Assembly: GCA_047967505.1 (NCBI GenBank)
Contig: CM106539.1
Reading direction: 5' to 3' (one strand)
Length of the DNA: 64,000 nt
Source of the DNA: Dipteris shenzhenensis
Lineage: Eukaryota; Polypodiophyta; Polypodiopsida; Gleicheniales
Part shown: positions 31,324 through 41,750 of the stretch, piece after piece
Position numbering within the stretch: position 1 is the first letter of the stretch
Layout of the letters: every line of letters begins with the position of its first letter
Made by a program: the position numbers and the translations under genes
Notes under the pieces: model-generated
Database searches by the model: none
Told to the model about the DNA's origin: nothing
Seen by the model: the letters and a program-made list of their open reading frames with translations, nothing else

Positions 31324-33110
31324 ACATATAGGGTTCTTCTATTTCTTTGTACAAGAGTTCTTTTGGATTTCACAACTAAGAAGAGGAAAAATGTTTTCAG
31401 CCTCCACCTTTGTGTGTATTCCCCCATTGTGTATGTGAGAAAGCCACAAGTGAGACTCCTTCCTTCTCTCCCATTATCTTCACAGGCATTGCCCCACAAA
31501 AAGGAGCATTCCCATTGGTACACCTCAAATCCCTCACTAACCCCTTGAAATTAGGAAACACTAATTGGCGGCCCTTTGGAGACCCCAATTCTCCCCTAAT
31601 GAATGCTATATTCAAGATCAGTGGTATTGTGAGGTATGCTTACTATCAAATTGCATTGATTGCATTTTCTTCAATTTAAGCTAAATAATCTGTAGATTGA
31701 TTATGAATATATCTTACATGGGCATGTGAAATAGGTGGATATCTCAAAAAGAGATCTCCATATCAAGCATCGAGAAGGCTAGGGTGGAATCCATCCAAGC
31801 CGTATGCTTGCTTGAGAAGCACTTTCCCTCGAGCATTATGACAACTCATGTGCACTTGCTTGTGCACATAGTTGATGAGGTGGCCATTGCAGGTACTGTT
31901 CATAGTCAGTGGATGTTTTTTCTCGAACGATTTATGAAAACTTTGAAGGGATTTATAAGACAAAGAGCAAGACCAGAAGCAAGCATGGCACAGGGATGGC
32001 TTGTGCAAGAGTCATTAGTATATATCACAAAGTTTCTTGCATCCACAAATTTGGATATGCCGCAAGCTTAGCATAACAAGAATGATGATCGCATTGTTGG
32101 CGAGGTTCCCCAAGGAAATGGGATCGAAAGAAAGATGAGTGAAGAGCAAATGGAGAAATTCAATAAGTTTTGTATCCTCAATAGCAAGGAGATGCAGCAG
32201 TGGATTGAGAGATATGAAGCCGCCAAAGAAGAAAGAATAAATGCAAGGACGAGATTCAGAGTAATGTACAGGCGATCGCAACCATATCCATGGGATCTCG
32301 CCCTTCCCCCCATTCACATGTCACTTGATTGGCTACAAGTGGCTCTACATAAAGGCGAATGTGATGGAGAGACAATAAATGAGCGCGAGCGAGAGTTATC
32401 ATCTGGATGTATGATGCATGTAAGTTTCTTACCTCTTGACGTAATTAAGTAATTATTTGTGGCAATATACGCTATAAAATAGATGCATCTTCATTGTTTT
32501 AATGATGCTCTTTTACAGTACAAAAAGTACAGTGCATTATGGTCATATGGACGACATTTTTGTGTGGAACGCATCGATTCAAAGAGAGTCGCATATGATT
32601 GTGGAGTCATGGCCAACTTCACACAAGATAGCCAAGCAAGTGCTTCGGATACCAATCTTCTCTCCTCATAGTTGGATTATTGTGGAACCATACGCAAAAT
32701 CTATGAAATTGATTTCAAACGATTTAGTATTTTCATTCTTGATGTAAAATGGTTTAGAAATATTTACAACGGTCCCCATGCGACAATGAGAAAAGACAGT
32801 AGTGGTTTCTTTGCAATAGACTCCACCAAACTTTGGACCGATGAAAGTGATACTTTTGTTCTTCCCAAGCACTGTGAGTAGGAGCATACTAATGATTTAA
32901 TTAATCGAAGCTTTTGTTTTTAAAGATCCATTTATACATGTACTTAAGCATAATTTCATATATATAATTGATGGCATTTGGCACCCATCTTCAATATAGG
33001 TGGTTTTTCATTCGGATTGTTCTAATCCAAGATGGTGGTACATGATCCAAGTTGCACCACGAAGTAAGCAAATTTTTGAAGATAGAGATGTGGATATGGA
33101 GATGCCACTA

Positions 33111-34216
33111 CCAATGCCGGATCCAATTGATGCAGTTGATGAACCCAAGTGTCTTGAAGAGGCATAGGGTGATGATAGGTGGATGGAGGCTATGCAGTCG
33201 GAGTATGGCTCCATAATAAGAACAATACTTGGGACCTTGTGGATCGACCACCAAAACGCAAGGTAATCGGAACCAAGTGGGTGTACAAGACCAAGTACAA
33301 GTCCGACGGCACGTTGGATAAGTACAAGGCTTGTCAGCTCATGGCAAAAGGATTTGCACAGGTACATGGTTTTGATTATCAAGATACTTTTGCTCCCACA
33401 ACTCGACTAACCACCATTCGCAGTGTTTTGGCTTTAGCTACCTAGGGAAGTTGGCCCATGTTTCAGATGGATGTGAAATCCACCTTTCTGAATGGAGATC
33501 TCAAGGAGGAGGTATACGTGGAACAACCACCAAGTTTTGAGATCCCCGGTGTAGAAGGTAAAGTCTACAAACTGAAGAAGGCACTTTATGGGCTGAAATA
33601 GGCCCCATGAGCATGGTACTAGTGAATTGATGCCTTCTTTCTTCAAAACGGGTTTAGGAGGAGCCCATCTGATGCAAATTGGTATATCTTTAGAGAAGGA
33701 GGTAGGTGTATGATCGTGGTCCTTTATGTGGACGACCTTGTCATAACGGGGAACCATGAAGAGAAGATCTCATAGATGAAGCATTTGCTAGGAAGAGAGT
33801 TTGAAAGGACAGACCTCAAATTGATGCACTTTTGTTTGGGGATTGAAGTTTGGCAGGAGCCGAAACAGATCTTCATTTCACAATTGAAGTATGCTGAAGA
33901 GATACTGAGGCATTTGGCATGGCTCAGTGCAAAATAGTTGGTACCCCTATGGAGGTTGACGCGAAGCTCTCAAACGAGGATTCATCACCATTGGTGGACG
34001 AAGCGAAGTACAGAAGGCTTGTGGGTAGCTTGATTTACCTGTGCAACACACAGCCGGACATCAGTTTTGCGACTAGTGTACTAAGCAGGTTTTCCAATAA
34101 GCCTCGGGAGAACCGTTGGAGGGCATTCACAAAGGCTCTTGGAAGAGACTTGCTGGAGAGGCATCTTCATTGACTTGGCATTGGGCCAAAAAAGTAAGTT
34201 CACTTGCGGGTGGACA
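33111..34216 (+). pseudogene. Ty1/copia RT/RNase H remnant, copia-2
   Basis: The remnant begins near DEPKCLEEA and runs through the RT: RWMEAMQSEY, NNTWDLVDRPP, TKWVYKTKYKSDG, FQMDVKS-FLNGDL, LYVDDLVITGN, and the region before RNase H (IVGTPMEVDAKLS, YRRLVGSLIYL). Stops include TAG and TGA at positions where copia proteins have Gln or Arg, for example in GLK*AP and near 33620. A shift near 33910 separates two blocks. The downstream RNase H is shortened. The polypurine tract and LTR follow directly. It differs from copia-1 and belongs to another copia family. Confidence 0.92.
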
Positions 34217-34227
34217 TTGAGGGGGGG
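34217..34227 (+). other. Copia-2 polypurine tract
   Basis: TTGAGGGGGGG directly precedes the LTR start TGTTAGAAATC, the standard arrangement at a copia 3' end. Confidence 0.85.
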
Positions 34228-34806
34228 TGTTAGAAATCAATGCTCCACTCTCGTGTAACTACGCAGGAACCAGCTAACTCTACTTGTAAGCCCCCCATAT
34301 GAGGAGAAGGCATTTGAGTAGCTCGATTATCCTGTAGGTCCTAGTTTGGACACCAGATGGGAGCCATGTGTGGCTTGATGGCGGGACAGCTTCAGATAAA
34401 GTTGGCACATTGCCAACCAGGCTACATGCAAGTGTGGGAAGGCATCCCATGACTGACCGCACTGAGCGTAGATGGAGCATTTCTCAGGGTAGCCCACTCT
34501 TGGGCTACAGGGCCTGCTGTTTAGAGCCCCAGATGATCTCGGATGGTGGCTCTGGGCCATCGAACGGAGACCATAGGTTAGTTGCTCTATTTTGCACCAC
34601 GGTTCTAACATGTGGTCGGTGGTTTATTTTGGGACTGACTTTCAGTTGGCCGTTTTGGGCCGACTGGTTCGACGATCTCCCAATTGGGTCTAACCGATGA
34701 TGATTGGTGGCTATATAAGAGCAAGCCCATGAAGTCCATCATCATCACTGGCTATAACAACCCTGATTCCTTAGCATCCAGCCTCTATCCTCTACTGTTT
34801 CCAGCA
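34228..34806 (+). repeat. Copia-2 3' LTR
   Basis: It begins TGTTAGAAATC after the polypurine tract and probably ends TTTCCAGCA, an imperfect inverse of the start, giving about 579 bp. TATATAAG lies at 34712-34719. No second LTR of this family is in the window. The right boundary is less sure than the left. Confidence 0.75.
34712..34719 (+). promoter_or_regulatory. TATA box of copia-2 LTR
   Basis: CTATATAAG lies about 90 bp before the LTR end, a usual copia promoter position. Confidence 0.55.
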
Positions 34807-34950
34807 TGCCATTAAAGCTTCTCACACAGGAGCGCATGGTTGGGAGGCAGCGCCATCTATTGTATCAATTTTATAGTAATCAAAATTTTGATTCTCCATA
34901 CTATCTGCTTTTCTCTCTTGCATACGAGATCCTATTATCTATTGAGCATA

Positions 34951-35493
34951 GACGTTGTATTGTTTTCTTACACATACATGATGATCATCGCAGGAAATTG
35001 GATGTGAAGTCATGCAAATGCATCATGATTGGCTACAGTAAAGAAAGCAAAGCATACAATTTGTATGATCCCATCAACCGAAAGGTCATTATCTCTAGAG
35101 ATGTAACCTTCTATGAGGAATCAAAATGGAAATCCTCAAATACACAAGAGATAGACACACCGATTTCACAGTCATCTACAGAAAAGGTTAATAAAGAGGA
35201 GTAAGAATTGCCAAAAACACCCCAAGTAGAGCCACAATAGCTCAGACGGTCTACTAGGGAAAACAGACCTCTAGCCAGATTGGCATATGCTCAAAAAGGC
35301 AAAGCAATTTAGGTTGAAACCACCTACTTTGCTCTTATTACTACCATCATGGCTATAGAAGAGCCAGTGTACTTTGAAGATGTAGTAGACAAGCCAAAAT
35401 GGTAAACTGCTATGAATGAAGAAATGGATGCTTTGTATAAGAATAATACTTGGGAATTATGTGACCTTCAACCAAGAAAGAAGGCCATAGCCA
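34951..35493 (+). pseudogene. Copia fragment, same family as copia-1
   Basis: It encodes the end of integrase and the RT N-terminus (HIHDDHRRKLD, KCIMIGYSKESKAY, YDPINRKVIISRDV, EEPVYFEDVVDKPKW, NNTWELCDLQP). It is closely similar to copia-1 between about 1150 and 610 but in the opposite orientation. Four in-frame stops replace Gln codons of copia-1. It starts abruptly near 34951 and stops at a junction with the CACTA copy at 35490-35493. Between 34807 and 34950 I see no recognisable sequence. Confidence 0.93.
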
Positions 35494-38400
35494 TGACTCC
35501 ACAATCATACGTGACTCTCTTTGAATTGATGCGTTCCATACAAAAATGTCATCCATATGACCATAATGCACTGTACTTTTTGTATTGTAAAAGAGCATCA
35601 TTAAAACAATGAAGATGCATCTATTTTATAGCGTATATTGCCACAAATAATTACTTAATTATGTCAAGAGGTAAGAAACTTACATGCACCATCCAAATGA
35701 TAACTCTCGCTCGCACTCGTTTATTATCTCTCCACTTTACGCAGAGCCAGTTGTAGCCAATCAAGTGACATGTGAGTAGGGAGAAGAGCCAGATCCCATG
35801 GATACGGTTGTGATCGCCTGTACATTACTCTGAATCTCATCCTTGCATTTATTCTTTCTGCTTTGGCCACTTCATATCTCTCAATCCACTTCTGCATCTC
35901 AGCGCTATTGAGGATACAAAACTTATTGAATTTCTCCATTTGCTCTTCGCTCATCTTTCTTTCAGTCCCTTTTCCTTGGGGAACCTCGCCAACAATGCGA
36001 TCATCATCCTTGTTATGCCAAGCTTGTGGCATATCAGGATCTGTGGATGCAAGAAACTTTGTGATATATACTAATGACTCTTGCACAAGCCATCCCTCTA
36101 CCATGCTTGCTTCTGGTCTTGCTCTTTGTCTTACAAATCCCTTTAAAGTTTTCATAAACTGCTCGAGAAAAAACATCCACCATCGACTATGAACGGTACC
36201 TGCTATAGCCACCTCATCAACTATGTGCACAAGCAAGTGGACTTGAGTTGTCATAATGCTCGAGGGAAAGTACTTCTCAAGCAAGCATACGGCTTCAATG
36301 GATTCCACCCTAGCCTTCTCGATGCTTGATATGGAGATCTCTTTTTGAGATATCCACCTATTTCACATGTCCGTGTAAGATATTTTCATAATCAGTCTAC
36401 AGATTAATCAGCTTAAATTGAAGAAAATACAATCAATGCGATTTGATAGTAAGCATACCTCACAATACCACAAATCTTGAATATAGCATTTCTAACATCT
36501 TCTTGTAAGCACCCTTTTATTGTAATTGGGAGGATGAACTATCAAAGCAACAAAGAAGTCATGTCAACAATATAACATAATCATAATTACGCTAACACAT
36601 CACGATTATTGGTACACTAATTCTACTTAGAATACCTGTAAGACCTTGTGCCAATCATGGGACTTGAGCCCACTAAGGTTATTGTCCTTTGAAAATGCTC
36701 CTTTCAAGCAACGCATGTACCCTGTCGGTGTTTGAAAAGATGCAATGTCTACCTTGACCGCTGCCTCCTCCCTCGTAGAGAGGATCCACATTACTTTCAG
36801 GAGGACAACTTTTCCCGAAGCATGCACTTGGGGCCACAAACGAGACATACTATTCATAGCATGCAAAGTCTTCTTGCACTCCTCTCGAGTCTTTGGAACC
36901 AACCAAGTGTGCCCAAATAGTAGCCCCCACATTCTTGAAGATATGCATGGGATCCAAGAGATGATTGATTTGTAACTGACCCCAATAAGGAAGCTCGTGA
37001 AAGATCGATAGCCTCTTTATACCAGGAGGAGGTTCCTCTCCATTCGCCCTCCAAGCTTGAATCCAGTCACTTGCCTTCAAATTTGATGGTGGTGTATCAA
37101 GCTGACCTCCACGTGAGAGATGTTCGAGCGGAAGGTATCGAGCATGACCATAAACATTTTTCCTCATATGCTTGGAGTAGCGTGCAAGCAATTTCAGAGC
37201 CAGTCCACAAACAGGACAAGCATGGTACCCACTTGTAACAAGTCCTACACACGTGCATGAATGTGTTAGTACAAGACATGCAGAAGAAAGAGAGTCATAA
37301 AAGCATAATCCTCATTATACATGTAAAGACACAACCACGTACCTGCGCACTCTCCATATCCTGGGTAGTCATGCATGGTCCACATCAAGATACCCTTGAC
37401 CAAAATTTATATTGGTATGTCTAGGAGCTCTGGAAATATCAAAGACCTACACTTCTCTCCATAATATCTATAACTCCTCTATCAAAGGTGCCATGTACAC
37501 GTCCATATTTTTTGCCTTGTACTTTCCTGGCACAAGTAGTGCAAGAATGAGGTGTCCCTTTTTTATTGTTAGCCATGGTGGGATATTGTAATTCACCATG
37601 ACTATGGGCCATGTCGACCAAGATGTCGAGCGTAACCCGAAAGGATTCATGTCATCCATGGCGAGCCCAAGATGTAAGTTGCGTGGCTCCCTTGCAAAGT
37701 CCAACCACTGATTATCTATGTGCTTCCAAGCTACTCAATTTGCGAGAATCCTCAATGTGTCATCAGTGGACCGATGAGATGCATGCCATGTCATCAACTC
37801 TGCTATGGATTTGCATCGGAACATGTGTTGTATTCTTATAATGATGGGAAAGTGTCTCAAGACCTTTATCAGTATCCGCCCACCCTGCAAGTCATCTCTA
37901 TATCATTGTTCCCCACACTTTGGACAACTAGCCAAATCTCCATGCTCACGATGAAAGAGAATACAATCATTACGGCAAGCATGGATGGTATCATAATCCA
38001 TACCCACCGTTGTTAGCATCTTTTTCGCTTCATCTCTTGATGCGGGCATGGTATTTGGTGTAGGCAACATCTTCTGGAGCAACCTATGACAATTCAAACA
38101 TACATAGGCTTCAAACAATGATGATTCAGTATACACTATCCAAATGATGATTCTCAAAACAAAAAATATCCAAATAATGAGTCAAATTAATGCAAGAGCT
38201 AACCTCATTAAGGCCGAGATACTTGTATCCGACCACCCATACTTTACTTGTAGATTCAAGATTGAGAGACAAGCATGTAGTTTAGACATCCTAGCACCCT
38301 CGTACAATTGTGTTGATTGCAACTCTCGCATTTTGACCTCAGACTCTGACATCACGTGTACATGGGATATAGTGCCCCTAAAAATGGAATCCATCATGTC

Positions 38401-38774
38401 GATCATACCCTTGTCATCATCTGGGAGACTATAGTCTTGCTCAAAGTGAGAAGGTATATGCATACCCTCATCACTGTCCTCATCCTGTTTTAAGATTTTG
38501 TGTAAATATAAGATCTTGTATTTCTTGGTATCCAATAATACTGCGAACTTAAATAGCTTTGACTTACTGATGATCCATCAACACGTGCAACACCAACGAT
38601 GGGTACTGGTTCGGGCTCCTCCCCATACATCCGCAAGTGGCGCATGATAATATGATGTTGATGTCGTACTTCTTGCTTGCAATGAGTGCAATGACAGTAT
38701 AACCTCTTCGTAAGCCACTTCATGCTCCCACATGTTGGCACATCATCGGACGAGCTTCCACTTGTTCGTTCCAT
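35490..38774 (-). pseudogene. CACTA transposase, copy B' (most complete)
   Basis: Reading along the minus strand: a Cys/His transposase-associated N-terminus (38774-38490, CHCTHCKQEVRHQHH), the segment ELQSTQLYEGARMSKLHACL (38535-38182), then Tnp2 (about 38157-36630) with DTIHACRNDCILFHREH, GYHACPVCG and NHLLDPMHIFKNVGATIW. DUF4218 (36308-35724, CLLEKYFPSSIMTTQVHLLV) and the start of DUF4216 end at 35490. The intron at 37245-37342 splices in frame. Further breaks between blocks may be introns or frameshifts. The 3' end is truncated, so no full protein is possible. Similarity to copy B is high over the shared parts. Confidence 0.93.
37245..37342 (-). other. Spliceosomal intron in copy B'
   Basis: On the minus strand GTACGTGG starts and GTGTGTAG ends this 98-bp segment; splicing joins GECA-G to LVTSGYHACPVCG, restoring a typical Tnp2 stretch. 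Confidence 0.9.
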
Positions 38775-38879
38775 CTACACTTATAAAATCACAACATAAG
38801 TTGCAAGAAAATATATTAACAGTTATAAAATAGCATCTATGAGCTTCCCTTCATGCTAGAACAAAAAGTGACTTAAAGC

Positions 38880-38984
38880 ATTGCTATATAGTGACATTTT
38901 GCTCTGTTCCGTCGCTATATAGCGACGCTTTTAATTAAAAATGTCGCTATATAGTGACGAAAAAGCATCGCTATATAGCGACGC
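38880..38984. repeat. Subterminal palindromes CGCTATATAGCG, copy B'
   Basis: Four units lie at about 38880-38896, 38911-38928, 38943-38959 and 38966-38984. The second and fourth contain the perfect palindrome GTCGCTATATAGCGAC or its close form. They have the same motif family as copy B but fewer units. Confidence 0.85.
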
Positions 38985-39583
38985 TGTGGGTTAAAACTCG
39001 AGACTCCCGTCATGCGGTGCTTTCTTTAGCAATCTTCCTAATCTCTCAAGTAACCAAGGCAATCTCTCCTCCCACCTATTTTCGACGACCTCCCACCTAT
39101 TTCCGACAACCTCCCACTCTATTCTCCACTCCTCACCCTTCTCCTAGCTCTTGTACTCCCTTTCTACCCTTTTCCCTCTTTGGTTTCTTGAAAGAAAGTT
39201 CTTCAAGAGGTGAGTTTGTTTCAACAATGTAGGTTATTTGTTTGTTAGCTTTAGTTTTGTGAGTGCTTCTCCTTGTATTGCTAAACCTGTAAACTAGTTT
39301 TCATGCTTGTTTTCAAAGGATTGAAACAAAAAACGAGATTTCAAGAAAGAAAGAAGACTCACCTCTTTTTTGTATTTCTCTTCCTTCTCTTTCTCCTTGT
39401 CTCCTCAATCTCCTCCTTTCAAGAAGTTACTTTTGTAATCTCCTCCTTCCTCTAACATCTTATTTGAAAAATGGTATGTTTCCTCTCTTTTGTAGGGCCA
39501 GTCCACAACACTGAGCGGGACGTACTATTTCAGGTAAGTGCTTCCTCTTTTTTCCATTTATTATTTTTGTTATTTGCATTGGC

Positions 39584-39626
39584 CTGCAGCTAGCGCCTTA
39601 AGCGCTACTTAAGGCGCTAGCTGCAG
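39584..39626. repeat. Perfect 19-bp-arm hairpin
   Basis: CTGCAGCTAGCGCCTTAAG (39584-39602), loop CGCTA, then its exact complement (39608-39626). Inner repeats of GCGCTA and TTAAG make it internally repetitive. It sits between the outer end of the CACTA copy and the pyrimidine tract. Confidence 0.97.
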
Positions 39627-39629
39627 TGA

Positions 39630-41750
39630 TGGGCGTCGGAACCCTCTCTTTCCCTCAATCTCTTTCCTTCTTCTCTCCTTCAATCTCTTTCCTCCTCTTT
39701 TTCCCTCTTTCCTTTTCTAATCTCTCTTCTCTTTTTCCCCCTCTTTTCTCTTTCCCTCTTCTTCTCTCTTTCTCTCCCTCTTTCCTCTTTTCCAATCTCT
39801 CTTTCCTTTTCCTCTTCTTCTCTCTTTCTTTCCCTCTTTTTCCCTCTTTCCTTTCCCTCTTCTTCTCTCTTTCCCCCTCCTCTTATGCTCATGCATAAAC
39901 ATAAGCATGAGCATATGTCTCCTTTTCTTATGCTCATGCTTATGCTTAAGCATAAGCATAAGCATATGCTCATGCTTATGCTTTTCCAATGTCTCTTTTC
40001 CCTATTTTCCTTTCCCTCTTCTTCTCTCTTCTCTCTTTCTTTCCCTCTTTTTCCCTCTTTCCTTTCCCTCTTCTTCTCTCTTTCCCCCTTCTCTTATGCT
40101 CATGCATAAACATAAGCATGAGCATAAGAGAAGGAAACATATGCTCATGCTTATGCTTATGCATGAGCATAAGAGAAGTATGTCTCTTTTTTCCTCTTTT
40201 CTCTTTTCCTCTTCTTCTCTCTTTATCTCCCTCTTTCCTCTTTTCCAATCTCTCTTCTCCTCTTTTCCCCCTCTTTTCCCTCTTTTCTTTCCCTCTTATT
40301 CTCTCTTTCCCCCTTCTCTTATGCTCATGCATAAGCATAAGCATGAGCATATGCTTATGCTTATGCTTAAGCATAATCATGAGCATAAGAGAAGGAGACA
40401 TATGCTCATGCTTATGCTTATGCTTTTCCATAAGAGAAGTAGACATATGCTCATGCATAAGCATGAGCATATGTCTCTTTTTTCCTCTTTTCTCTTTCCC
40501 TCTTCTTCTCTCTTTCTCTCCCTCTTTCCTCTTTTCCAATCTCTCTTTCCTTTTCCTCTTCTTCTCTCTTTCTTTTCCTCTTTTCCCCTCTTTCCTTTCC
40601 CTCATCTTCTGTCTTTCCCCCTTCTCTTATGCTTACGCATAAACATAAGCATGAGCATATGTCTCCTTTTCTTATGCTCATGCTTATGCTTTTCCAATCT
40701 CTCTTTTCCCTCTTTTCTCTTTCCCTCTTCTTCTCTCTTTCTCTCCCTCTTTCCTCTTTTCCAATCTCTCTTCTCCTCTTTTCCCCCTCTTTTTCCTCTT
40801 TCCTTTCCCTCTTATTCTCTCTTTCCCCCTTCTCTTATGCTCATGCATAAGCATGAGCATATGCTTATGCTTATGCTTAAGAATAAGCATGAGCATAAGA
40901 TAAGGAGACATATGCTCATGCTTATGCTTATGCTTTTCCATAAGAGAAGTAGACATATGCTCATGCATAAGCATGAGCATATGTCTCTTTTTTCCTCTTT
41001 TCTCTTTCCCTTTTCTTCTCTCTTTCTCTCCCTCTTTCCTCTTTTCCAATCTCTCTTTCCTTTTCTTCTCTCTTTCTTTCCCTCTTTTCCCCTCTTTCCT
41101 TTCCCTCATCTTCTATCTTTCCCCCTTCTCTTATGCTCATGCATAAACATAAGCATGAGCATATGTCTCCTTTTCTTATGCTCATGCTTATGCTTAAGCA
41201 TAAGCATAAGCATATGCTCATGCTTATGCTTTTCCAATCTCTCTTTTCCCTCTTTTCCCCTCTTTCCTTTCCCTCATGTTCTATCTTTCCCCCTTCTCTT
41301 ATGCTCATGCATAAACATAAGCATGAGCATATGTCTCCTTTTCTTATGCTCATGCTTATGCTTAAGCATAAGCATAAGCATATGCTCATGCTTATGCTTT
41401 TCCAATCTCTCTTTTCCCGCTTTTCTCTTTCCCTTTTCTTCTCTCTTTCTCTCCCTCTTTCCTCTTTTCCAATCTCTCTTCTCATCTTTTCTTTTTCCCT
41501 CTTCTTCTCTCTTTCTCTCCCTCTTTCCTCTTTTCCAATCTCTCTTTCCTTTTCCTCTTCTTCTCTCTTTCTTTCCCTCTTTTCCCCTCTTTCCTTTCCC
41601 TCATCTTCTCTCTTTCCCCCTTCTCTTATGCTCATGCATAAACATAAGCATGAGCATATGTCTCGTTTTCTTATGCTCATGCTTATGCTTAAGCATAAGC
41701 ATAAGCATATGCTCATGCTTATGCTTTTCCAATCTCTCTTTTCCCTCTTT
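39630..41750. repeat. Pyrimidine tract with TATGCTCATGC palindromic modules
   Basis: TTTCCCTCTTCTTCTC-type text alternates with modules built from CTTATGCTCATGCATAA and GCATGAGCATATG, whose halves are inverted copies. Blocks of a few hundred bp recur several times, for example near 40480-40850, 40980-41160 and 41290-41640. Open frames run on both strands only because the composition lacks stop codons. I see no gene. Confidence 0.9.

Larger units (their letters stand above)
30447..31600. mobile_element. ~1.15-kb TIR element inside copy B
   Basis: TAGGGGAGATTTGGGG at the left end and CCCCAATTCTCCCCTA at the right end are inverted repeats. Similarity extends inward to AAAGGGCC/GGCCCTTT, about 34 bp in all. 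The CACTA copy at 35490-39575 lacks this segment: its text runs directly across the site (near 36480-36510). No transposase frame is seen. A target duplication is not clear. It carries two tRNA-like promoter pairs. Confidence 0.8.
28930..33100 (+). pseudogene. CACTA transposase (Tnp2, DUF4218, DUF4216), copy B
   Basis: Exonic text starts inside the Tnp2 domain (DTIHACRNDCILF, SCPKCGEQ). It continues with VLRHFPIIARIQHMFRCK, STSWSTWPIVLVNYNIPPW and NHLLDPMHIFKNVGATIW (near 29990) and LSGLKSHDWHKVL (near 30270). The DUF4218 region (31784-32071, VESIQAVCLLEKHFPSSIMTTH and following) and the DUF4216 region (32560-33090, VAYDCGVMANF, WYMIQVAPRSKQ) follow. In-frame stops and shifts occur throughout, a TIR element splits it at 30447-31600, and the N-terminal transposase-associated region is lost. 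Tnp2-type proteins cut and paste CACTA elements in the nucleus. This copy cannot encode an active enzyme. Confidence 0.92.
28036..33110 (+). mobile_element. CACTA (En/Spm) element remnant, copy B (plus)
   Basis: The left end matches, in reverse complement, the outer end of the copy at 35490-39575: blocks at 28046-28150, 28262-28470 and 28633-28862 correspond to 39560-39480, 39400-39195 and 39020-38880. It contains subterminal palindromes, the transposase remnant, an intron and a nested TIR insertion. About 0.8 kb of the transposase 5' part is missing between ~28900 and 28940 compared with the minus copy. The canonical CACTA terminus was not found. The right end is joined to copia sequence near 33110. 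Confidence 0.75.
35490..39575 (-). mobile_element. CACTA (En/Spm) element remnant, copy B' (minus)
   Basis: It is an inverted relative of 28036-33110 with the same outer 5' region (39195-39570), subterminal palindromes, transposase and intron. It keeps the N-terminal coding part that copy B lost and lacks copy B's nested TIR element. Its 3' part (end of DUF4216 onward) was cut off at the junction with copia at 35490-35493. No CACTA terminus is visible. Confidence 0.8.
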
